Notes under the pieces: model-generated | The model's database searches: none | Seen by the model: the letters and a program-made list of their open reading frames with translations, nothing else | Told to the model about the DNA's origin: nothing | In this document: positions 1 to 6,150 of the stretch, piece after piece | Layout: each line of letters opens with the position of its first letter | Position numbering within the stretch: the stretch's first letter is position 1 | Translations under genes and position numbers: made by a program | NCBI GenBank assembly: GCA_003542655.1 | Contig: DPKF01000015.1 | Coordinates: forward strand, 1 to 7,902 | Direction: 5' to 3' | Length of the DNA: 7,902 nt | Origin: Holosporales bacterium | GTDB taxonomy: Bacteria; Pseudomonadota; Alphaproteobacteria; Paracaedibacterales; UBA11393

Positions 1-1205
1 TCAGTTTCAGCAGATTTATAGCTAGGTAACATGCCACCAAGCTGCATATAATAACCTGCAGTTAATGGTTTACTTTGAATCGGTTCACTTTTTTCGCTAT
101 TTACCTGTTTTTTTTCTGATTCTACAAAAACACTGTCAGGATCGACAACACCCATCTTCTTATCACTCGCTGATACAGTTTGTTCTGCCAAATTTTGTTT
201 CACCTCAGCAACAGAAGGTATCGTCTCTTGAACGGGTGCCACTATTGGCGCCACAGTTGGCTGCTGCTGAACAACGGGTTCTGCACTTGTTTGTTGAGGT
301 AGATTTGGCGTTTCAACACTCTGTTGGGCATAGGCTGCCGGCTGTCCGGGGTTTTGATTTTGATAATATGGTGACTGATTATACTGAAATTCTTGATCTT
401 GAACAGCATAATTTTGCTGCTGTTGGTCATAACCTTGTTGTTGATAATACTCTTGCTGTTGTATTTCTTCTTGTGTTGGATAGGCGGCATAATCTTGGGG
501 CAAAATACGTTCTTGCTGCACCATAGTTTGTTGATGTGGTGTCAGTCTATTATAAACCTGCATATCTTGATGAGGGAAATATTCCCCCCCAGGATTCTCT
601 GGACGATGTTTATAAATGCCTGGATCTGCCTGAATAAGGGGAATATGTGTATTTTGAGGTTGTGTTGCAAAGCGATAACCCAGCCATAAAATAACAGAAA
701 AAACAACAAGCGCTAATATGGTCAACACAAACTTTATAGGGGAAGCCCCATCATTATTATCTTCAGCTTCATCATGATAATTATGCTCTGTATCTTCCTG
801 CCAAAAAGATAGCCCTTTTAAATCTTCCGGTGGATTCAGGGGCGTATAACGATTATTTTGAATATTTTGCTGCTGAGGTCTGGCGTATTGCTGATTCATC
901 GCAGATGATTGCTGCTGCGGCGCTCCATAAGCATTTAAATAAGGCGGTTGTTGAGGATATATAGGCATCTGACCTGCATATTGATTATTATACATAGAAT
1001 TTTGAACAGAGGGGTGCTGTGCTGGAACATCTTTACGTGGATCGTGTAGAGGCCCCGTCATAGCACGTGAATGTGACGATTGTCCTTGTTGTTGATGATT
1101 AACTGATGGCCTGCCAACCTGCGGCATAGCCATATACGGCTCTGTTTGCATATTATGGTTTTGATTCTCATATGACTGTTTATCAGATTGTCTTTTAAAT
1201 ACCAT
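1..1205 (-). CDS. SPOR-domain cell-envelope protein, membrane anchored, Q-rich (C-terminus beyond window)
   Basis: Reading the minus strand from ATG at 1205 gives 401 uninterrupted codons that run off the left edge, so the 3' end is missing. The protein has an N-terminal cytoplasmic part of about 156 residues rich in Q, N, P and Y (24 Q in the first 120 residues), one membrane helix at about 158-177, then a periplasmic stretch. The stretch just after the helix (about 188-221, with ADPG, RPENPGG, HQD and VYNRL) matches a signature I know from alphaproteobacterial SPOR proteins. A very Q-rich linker follows (30 Q in residues 221-320). The last visible residues, GYYMQLGGMLPSYKSAET, look like the first strand and helix of a SPOR domain, which binds denuded septal peptidoglycan. 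The FtsN-like topology suggests a role in cell division or wall remodelling. The start lies 1 bp after the argS stop, with AAGGA 11 nt upstream (1217-1221) inside argS, so translation is probably coupled. The SPOR call rests on a truncated domain. Confidence 0.85.
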   Translation of the reverse strand, partial: MVFKRQSDKQSYENQNHNMQTEPYMAMPQVGRPSVNHQQQGQSSHSRAMTGPLHDPRKDVPAQHPSVQNSMYNNQYAGQMPIYPQQPPYLNAYGAPQQQSSAMNQQYARPQQQNIQNNRYTPLNPPEDLKGLSFWQEDTEHNYHDEAEDNNDGASPIKFVLTILALVVFSVILWLGYRFATQPQNTHIPLIQADPGIYKHRPENPGGEYFPHQDMQVYNRLTPHQQTMVQQERILPQDYAAYPTQEEIQQQEYYQQQGYDQQQQNYAVQDQEFQYNQSPYYQNQNPGQPAAYAQQSVETPNLPQQTSAEPVVQQQPTVAPIVAPVQETIPSVAEVKQNLAEQTVSASDKKMGVVDPDSVFVESEKKQVNSEKSEPIQSKPLTAGYYMQLGGMLPSYKSAET

Positions 1206-1206
1206 A

Positions 1207-2955
1207 TCAACGCATTTCCTTAACCGGTGTTATTCCTAATAATTTTAGCCCTGAAGACAGCACAGTGGCAACACCTGAAATGAGCCCAAGACGAGATAAT
1301 GTCATTTTTTCATTATTTTCATCAATAAATCTTAACTGATTGTTGCTTTTTCCAGCATTCCATAGACCATGAAATAACCCTGCTAAGTCATATAAATAGG
1401 TGCAAATCCTATGTGGCTCTATACAACGCGCTGCAATTTCAATTTGCCTTGGATACTCGCAAACTTTTTTCAATACCTCAAGTTCTAAATCATCTTTAAT
1501 ATGCGTACAGTCAACATTCTTCAATTGATCGTCTGTCGGCGTCTTATTCACGTGACGTAAAACAGAACATATGCGTGCATGTGCATATTGTATATAAAAC
1601 ATCGGGTTATCTTTTGATTCTTCTACAACTTTTTCAAAATCAAAATCAATCGTCATATCTTGATGGCGCGATACCATCATAAATCGTGTTGCATCTTTAC
1701 CAACGCGTTTAACAACATCCTCGATCGTAATAAAATTACCAGAACGCTTTGACATGCGAATAGGCACACCGTTTTCTAAAAAATTCACAAGCTGAGATGC
1801 TTTAACATCTAACAAATCAGGGTTTCCTGAAATAGCTGACACAGCAGATTTAAGGCGTTTAATATAACCGATATGGTCACACCCAAATATATTTAAGAGG
1901 TGGTCAAAATTTCGTCTATATTTATGTAAGTGATAAGCAAGATCCCCTGCAAAATATGTCCAACTCCCATCAGATTTTTTCAAAGCGCGATCAAAATCGT
2001 CACCATATTTTGTGGCCCTAAAAAGGGTTTGTGGGCGTTCTTCCCAATCAGCAGCATCATCAAGCCTTTTTGGCTTTTCTAAAACGCCGGTATAAATATC
2101 GCCTTTATTTGTTAAAATAGTTAAAACGTCTTCAATTAAGTTTTCCTCAACTATTTTCTTTTCAGATGTATAAACGTCCATCACAATTCCAAGGCTTTTC
2201 AAATCTGCCTGAATTTTTGTCATCATTGCATCGACAGCATCAGCTTGAAATAACGATAACCATTCTGTCTCAACGGCATGAACAAATTGATCACCAAATT
2301 TTTCTTTTAATCCTTTTGCAACCGGAATTAAATAATCACCTGGGTATTTTCCAGCGTAAGCATTCTCTGCAACAGTTTCCCCACATTCTGTGAGATAACG
2401 TAAATATACAGATTGCGCCAATGTCTTTACTTGTCCACCAGCATCATTAATATAATATTCACGCGTCACATCATATCCAGCTTTTTGCAGCAATGAAGCT
2501 ATGACATCACCAAGGACGGCATTTCGACCATGCCCTGTATGCATTGGTCCCGTAGGGTTTGCTGATACAAATTCAACGTTGATTGTTTTATTTTGGCCTA
2601 ACTGCAAATTTCCATAAGCTTCTTGCATATTCAAAACAGTCGAAAGTTCGTTTAACCAGAGTGTTTTATCTAAACTTAAATTAATAAACCCAGGCCCGGC
2701 ACATTCAATTTTTGAAAAATCAGGATCTGCGTTCAAATACGCTATCATTTTAATGGCTAAATTTTTAGGCGCTGTATTAAATACCTTTGCTAAAATCATC
2801 GCCGCATTGGTGGCCAAGTCACCATATGCAGAATCTTTAGTGGGTTCAACAACTATTTTTTCTAATAAATTTTGAGGAAGGTCAACGCCTTCATTTTGTG
2901 ACAATAGAATTAAAGCGTTTTGAATTTTTTCTTGAATTTTTGTATAAATCGACAT
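1207..2955 (-). CDS. argS: arginyl-tRNA synthetase (class Ia)
   Basis: Cytosolic enzyme that charges tRNA-Arg with arginine using ATP. The 582-residue protein is full length for the family. The N-terminal ArgRS-specific domain is at about 1-100, with ECAGPGFINL at 84-93. The HIGH-type ATP motif appears as HTGH at 139-142, within SANPTGPMHTGHGRNA. The second signature is MSKRSGNF at 401-408, the form usual in many non-enteric ArgRS in place of canonical KMSKS. The DALR-type anticodon-binding domain starts near YIQYAHAR (454-461) and ends in the typical LGITPVKEM. The ATG at 2955 is supported by the promoter 31 bp upstream and by the usual N-terminus; no clear Shine-Dalgarno precedes it, only an A/T-rich leader of about 24 nt. 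That leader is too short for a T-box or other long riboswitch. It is the first gene of a unit with the SPOR-domain gene, an order seen in alphaproteobacteria. Confidence 0.97.
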   Translation of the reverse strand: MSIYTKIQEKIQNALILLSQNEGVDLPQNLLEKIVVEPTKDSAYGDLATNAAMILAKVFNTAPKNLAIKMIAYLNADPDFSKIECAGPGFINLSLDKTLWLNELSTVLNMQEAYGNLQLGQNKTINVEFVSANPTGPMHTGHGRNAVLGDVIASLLQKAGYDVTREYYINDAGGQVKTLAQSVYLRYLTECGETVAENAYAGKYPGDYLIPVAKGLKEKFGDQFVHAVETEWLSLFQADAVDAMMTKIQADLKSLGIVMDVYTSEKKIVEENLIEDVLTILTNKGDIYTGVLEKPKRLDDAADWEERPQTLFRATKYGDDFDRALKKSDGSWTYFAGDLAYHLHKYRRNFDHLLNIFGCDHIGYIKRLKSAVSAISGNPDLLDVKASQLVNFLENGVPIRMSKRSGNFITIEDVVKRVGKDATRFMMVSRHQDMTIDFDFEKVVEESKDNPMFYIQYAHARICSVLRHVNKTPTDDQLKNVDCTHIKDDLELEVLKKVCEYPRQIEIAARCIEPHRICTYLYDLAGLFHGLWNAGKSNNQLRFIDENNEKMTLSRLGLISGVATVLSSGLKLLGITPVKEMR

Positions 2956-2985
2956 TTTTATTTAATAAACAACTATATAAACTGT

Positions 2986-3014
2986 ATTTTAGACGATTTT
3001 ATACGATTTGTCGA
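2986..3014 (-). promoter_or_regulatory. Predicted sigma70-type promoter of argS
   Basis: On the minus strand, TCGACA (3014-3009) resembles the -35 consensus TTGACA at five of six bases. After exactly 17 bp, TAAAAT (2991-2986) matches the -10 consensus at five of six. Transcription would start near 2979, leaving a leader of about 24 nt before the argS ATG. The match and spacing are good, but the region is very AT-rich, so chance matches are easier than usual. Confidence 0.55.
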
Positions 3015-3017
3015 TTT
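2994..3017. repeat. Three short CGATTT direct repeats over the argS promoter
   Basis: On the plus strand CGATTT occurs at 2994-2999, 3004-3009 and 3012-3017, so the starts are 10 and 8 bp apart. The copies fill the spacer and -35 box of the predicted argS promoter. Close spacing near one helical turn is what a repeated protein-binding site can look like, but the unit is only 6 bp and the region is AT-rich, so chance is possible. Confidence 0.4.
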
Positions 3018-3055
3018 TATATTAAAGGATTTGCAATACATCCATTAATATAAAA
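3015..3055. repeat. Imperfect inverted repeat, 16-bp arms, 9-nt centre, between argS and topA
   Basis: The left arm TTTTATATTAAAGGAT (3015-3030) and right arm ATCCATTAATATAAAA (3040-3055) are reverse complements at 15 of 16 positions, the exception being A3026 against A3044. The centre is TTGCAATAC. The left arm directly abuts the predicted argS -35 box. The element lies between two divergent genes, so it is not placed as a terminator. It may be an operator-like dyad or a cruciform-prone element; which of these applies is inference. Confidence 0.6.
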
Positions 3056-3067
3056 AAAATATTTTTT
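3054..3067. repeat. A6-TA-T6 perfect palindrome
   Basis: AAAAAATATTTTTT is self-complementary over 14 bp and sits in the middle of the argS/topA intergenic region, touching the right arm of the larger inverted repeat. Such A/T tracts bend DNA and can act as UP-like elements or melt easily. No specific role can be read from the sequence. Confidence 0.45.
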
Positions 3068-3088
3068 AACTAAATTTTAAGAAAAGTC

Positions 3089-3117
3089 TTGTTGAAATAG
3101 AAATATATTGCTAATAA
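3089..3117 (+). promoter_or_regulatory. Weak candidate promoter for topA
   Basis: TTGTTG (3089-3094) is followed after 17 bp by TAATAA (3112-3117), preceded by a TG at 3109-3110 as in extended -10 promoters. The 8-mer TGCTAATA recurs at 3153-3160, giving a second extended -10-like element (TGC-TAATAT) without a recognisable -35 box. Neither is strong. They are listed because topA must be transcribed from this region and nothing better is visible. Confidence 0.25.
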
Positions 3118-3187
3118 AGATATTACGCAAGCGATAAAGAACATTTTTAGCCTGCTAATATATAAATACAAAGAAATTGGAAAAATT

Positions 3188-5566
3188 GTGAGTAAGAACG
3201 TTTGTATCGTTGAGTCGCCGGCAAAAATTGCGAGTGTAACAAAATATTTAGGTAAGGATTTTACTGTATTGGCAAGTTATGGGCACATTCGTGACTTACC
3301 CTCAAAGAATGGATCTGTTGATCCTGAAAAAGATTTTTCCATGATATGGGACTTTGGTGATCGTGGTCAAAAAACATTGGCAAACATTGCAAAAGCCGTA
3401 AAACAAGCAGATACTCTATATCTTGCAACCGATCCAGACCGTGAAGGAGAGGCGATTTCATGGCATGTATTAGATGCCCTAAATAATAAAGGTGCCCTTA
3501 AAGGTAAGACAATTAAACGCATTGTTTTCAATGAAATCACAAAAAAAGCAGTACAAGACGCCGTTGCAAAACCGCGTGACATTGACCAACAATTAGTTGA
3601 TGCTTATTTAGCCCGTCGTGCCCTAGATTACCTGGTAGGATTTAACTTGTCACCTGTATTGTGGCGCAAACTTCCAGGCGCCAGATCTGCAGGGCGCGTG
3701 CAATCAGTTGCCCTCCGCCTAATTGTTGAACGTGACGCAGAAATAGAACAATTTAAACCCCAAGAATATTGGACAATTGATGGTCAATTCTTAAATATTA
3801 ATGACAAAAATTATTCAGCACGTTTAACCTATCTAGATGGGAAAAAGTTAACAAAATTTGACCTTAATAATGAAGCTGTATCAAAAGCAGCCGTTAAAGC
3901 GGCACTTGACCAAACATATAGCATTTCAAAGGTTGTTAAAAAACAAACAAAACGCAATCCAACACCACCATTTATTACATCAACACTACAACAAGAAGCG
4001 GCCCGTAAACTTGGTTTTGGTGCAAAACGTACCATGCAAACAGCGCAAAAGCTATATGAAGGGTTTACAATTAATGGCGAAAATGTTGGTTTAATAACCT
4101 ATATGCGTACAGATAGCGTTAATTTATCTCAAGATGCGCTCACCAACTTACGCAGCTTTATTGAACGTGTTTATGGAAATGATTACTTGCCAAACGATCC
4201 ACGTTTTTATAAAAGTAAAGTAAAAAACGCGCAAGAAGCACACGAAGCTATTCGACCAACGGATATATCCCGCACACCAAAAGATATGGAGCGCTACCTT
4301 GATGAAGGGCAATTAAAACTTTACACCCTTATTTGGAAACGTGCCATTGCCTGCCAAATGGAATCTGCTGTTTTTGATTCGGTTGCCGTTGATATACTCT
4401 CACAAGATAAAAAAATAGCCTTCCGTGCATCGGGTTCAACCATGGTATTTGACGGCTTCTTAAAAGTCTATCAAGAAGGTAAAGATGATGGTGAAGATGA
4501 TGAAGAGGAAGAGAATGAAAAACTACTTCCTCCCCTATCAGAAGGTGAGGCCGCTAAGGTTAAATCAATAAACCCAGACCAACATTTTACACAACCACCT
4601 CCGCGTTTTTCAGAAGCCTCTCTTGTTAAAAAGTTAGAAGAACTGGGCATTGGTCGACCATCAACTTATGCTAGCATCATCAGTGTTTTACAAGACCGCA
4701 ATTATGTTATATTGGATAAAAAACAATTTAAAGCAGAAGATCGCGGCCGTATTGTAATTTCTTTCTTAAAAAATCATTTTAATCAGTATGTATCCTACGA
4801 CTTTACAGCAAACCTAGAAGAGGAATTGGATGATATTTCCAATGGATCATTAGACTGGCTTAAGGTCATGGCAATTTTCTGGAAAGGTTTTAATGAAACC
4901 GTTACCAAAGCAATGAGCCTCACGACCACTCAAGTTATTTATGAAGTTGAAGAAGATTTAGCCCACTACTTATTTAAGGGACAAACAAAAGAAGAACGCA
5001 TTTGCCCTTCTTGTAAAAAGGGAACTGTTAACCTTAAGCTTTCCAAATTTGGCGCATTTTTAGGATGTTCATTATACCCAGAATGTAATTATACAAAGCG
5101 CCTTGTTGAAGCTGACGACGAAGAAATAGAATCGTCTGCTCAAACATTTGAACCACAACTGCTTGGGCATGACCCAAAAACAGAACAAACCATACATTTA
5201 AAAAAGGGACCATACGGGTTTTATGCCGAATGGAACCTGATTGAAAAACAAAAAAAACCTAAACGTGTGTCTATGCCAAAACACTTAACACCTGAAACGT
5301 TTACACTAGATGCCGTATTAGAACTTGGTGCTTTACCAAAAATTATTGGTGAACACGAAACTTATGGTACAATTAAAATTGGTATTGGTCGTTTTGGACC
5401 CTACGTACAATATAAGGATGGATTCGTATCCATCCCAAAAGCTGAGGAACCGATGACCCTTCCTTATGAGCGCGCAATAGAACTTATCATTGCAAAAATT
5501 GCAAAAGGCCCCTCCACACGTGGAGGATTTAAAAAAAAGGCACCCGTACTGAAAAAGAAAAAATAA
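3188..5566 (+). CDS. topA: DNA topoisomerase I (type IA)
   Basis: Relaxes negatively supercoiled DNA by single-strand breakage and passage. The 792-residue protein has an N-terminal Toprim domain with VESPAK at 8-13 (Glu9) and the metal-binding DPDREGE at 82-88. The catalytic tyrosine is Tyr305, in GLITYMRTDS (301-310). The family motif GIGRPSTYA is at 487-495. An acidic stretch lies at 433-444. The C-terminal part carries one four-cysteine zinc-ribbon-like motif (C606, C609, C627, C633), then at least two cysteine-free repeats around GPYGFYAEW (674-682) and GRFGPYVQYKDG (734-745), and ends in a lysine-rich tail. Translation starts at GTG with a weak GGAAA-like site just upstream; this start puts the KNVCIVESPAK motif at the expected N-terminus. 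Tandem TAA stops end the gene (5564-5569). It may be co-transcribed with the small gene 32 bp downstream. The dprA and rnr genes that often neighbour topA are not present here. Confidence 0.97.
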   Translation: MSKNVCIVESPAKIASVTKYLGKDFTVLASYGHIRDLPSKNGSVDPEKDFSMIWDFGDRGQKTLANIAKAVKQADTLYLATDPDREGEAISWHVLDALNNKGALKGKTIKRIVFNEITKKAVQDAVAKPRDIDQQLVDAYLARRALDYLVGFNLSPVLWRKLPGARSAGRVQSVALRLIVERDAEIEQFKPQEYWTIDGQFLNINDKNYSARLTYLDGKKLTKFDLNNEAVSKAAVKAALDQTYSISKVVKKQTKRNPTPPFITSTLQQEAARKLGFGAKRTMQTAQKLYEGFTINGENVGLITYMRTDSVNLSQDALTNLRSFIERVYGNDYLPNDPRFYKSKVKNAQEAHEAIRPTDISRTPKDMERYLDEGQLKLYTLIWKRAIACQMESAVFDSVAVDILSQDKKIAFRASGSTMVFDGFLKVYQEGKDDGEDDEEEENEKLLPPLSEGEAAKVKSINPDQHFTQPPPRFSEASLVKKLEELGIGRPSTYASIISVLQDRNYVILDKKQFKAEDRGRIVISFLKNHFNQYVSYDFTANLEEELDDISNGSLDWLKVMAIFWKGFNETVTKAMSLTTTQVIYEVEEDLAHYLFKGQTKEERICPSCKKGTVNLKLSKFGAFLGCSLYPECNYTKRLVEADDEEIESSAQTFEPQLLGHDPKTEQTIHLKKGPYGFYAEWNLIEKQKKPKRVSMPKHLTPETFTLDAVLELGALPKIIGEHETYGTIKIGIGRFGPYVQYKDGFVSIPKAEEPMTLPYERAIELIIAKIAKGPSTRGGFKKKAPVLKKKK

Positions 5567-5598
5567 TAAAACCAACCCATAATTTCTGGAGTTACACT

Positions 5599-6027
5599 AT
5601 GAACATAGCCGTTATATTATGCACCGTTATACTTTTTTTGAGTTTTTCTCCCCTTAATGCGAGCGAGGTCAATCTTTTTCAGCCATTTTCCACGCCAACA
5701 ATTAGCTATGATGCAACTGCTAAAAAGATTGAAAAATCGTTATACCCCAGTCGCCAAGCTTTTGCGCCGTTACCAAAAACACTCCATGAATTATACACGC
5801 GTAATAATACAGCCCTAGCACGGCACGCATCATTGCACGGAGAATTATTTCGCGTCATACAAGCGTCAGAGGATGCAAAAACAATACTCGGTACTTTAGC
5901 TGATTACGGTATAGGCATTCTATATGCACCAAACAAACACCTTATTACCACACATCAGGGTATTTATGGCACAGGATTACGTATTACTACATCGTTAGAG
6001 AGCGCCTATCAAAACCCAGACAATTGA
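5599..6027 (+). CDS. Unrecognised small exported protein
   Basis: I do not recognise this 142-residue protein. It begins with a good Sec-type signal peptide: a hydrophobic core at about 3-17 and a likely cleavage after SPLNA (residue 21). That gives a mature periplasmic or secreted product of about 121 residues. There is no lipobox and no second membrane helix. The mature part holds a helix-like stretch (about 60-102) and a glycine/aromatic, possibly beta-rich end (GIGILYA at 104-110, GIYGTGLRITT at 121-131). The only cysteine lies in the signal peptide. The ATG is supported by GGAG at 5588-5591, 7 nt upstream. It follows topA by 32 bp in the same direction with no terminator between, so it may be read from the topA transcript. 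Function is unknown; a link to topA is not implied. Confidence 0.75.
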   Translation: MNIAVILCTVILFLSFSPLNASEVNLFQPFSTPTISYDATAKKIEKSLYPSRQAFAPLPKTLHELYTRNNTALARHASLHGELFRVIQASEDAKTILGTLADYGIGILYAPNKHLITTHQGIYGTGLRITTSLESAYQNPDN

Positions 6028-6094
6028 ATAAAATTCTATAGCATGCCTACATAACGAATTATGAACAATTAACACCATTCAAAGCCCTATGAAC

Positions 6095-6123
6095 TTGACC
6101 AAACGTATTCTGATCTTTATTAT
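6095..6123 (+). promoter_or_regulatory. Predicted sigma70-type promoter of the ArnA-like/SCO1 pair
   Basis: TTGACC (6095-6100) matches the -35 consensus at five of six bases, and TATTAT (6118-6123) matches the -10 consensus at five of six, with a 17-bp spacer. Transcription would start near 6130, about 20 nt before the ATG at 6151. AGG at 6141-6143 provides a ribosome-binding site 7 nt from that ATG. This is the best promoter match in the window. Confidence 0.65.
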
Positions 6124-6150
6124 ATAAAGAAAAATCACACAGGTATCATC

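Noticed and set aside
433..444. Acidic insert in TopA (residues 433-444, not nucleotide positions) as an unusual domain insertion
   Set aside because: As far as I recall, an acidic stretch at this place is common in alphaproteobacterial TopA proteins, so it was kept only as a description in the gene entry.
65..689. Open frames on the plus strand (65-526, 393-689) and on the minus strand in another frame (242-490) in the left region
   Set aside because: They overlap the continuous 401-codon SPOR-protein frame that starts at 1205 and has a membrane helix and family signature; the low-complexity CAA/TTG content keeps other frames open by chance.
2166..2393. 75-codon open frame on the plus strand inside argS
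   Set aside because: It lies wholly within conserved argS sequence and has no ribosome-binding site or recognisable domain.
2956..2985. T-box or other riboswitch upstream of argS
   Set aside because: The predicted leader is only about 24 nt, and no T-box-like or structured leader is visible downstream of the promoter.
3261..4094. Several 66-78 codon frames inside topA on both strands
   Set aside because: They are shadows of the highly conserved topA coding sequence, with low-complexity translations and no initiation signals.
5333..5575. Minus-strand frame of 80 codons over the 3' end of topA
   Set aside because: It covers conserved C-terminal topA repeats; the translation has no recognisable features beyond phenylalanine-rich shadow composition.
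6028..6094. Terminator after the small exported-protein gene
   Set aside because: The only hairpin seen, CATAA-CGAA-TTATG (6050-6063), has a 5-bp AT stem and no T-run, so it was not called.
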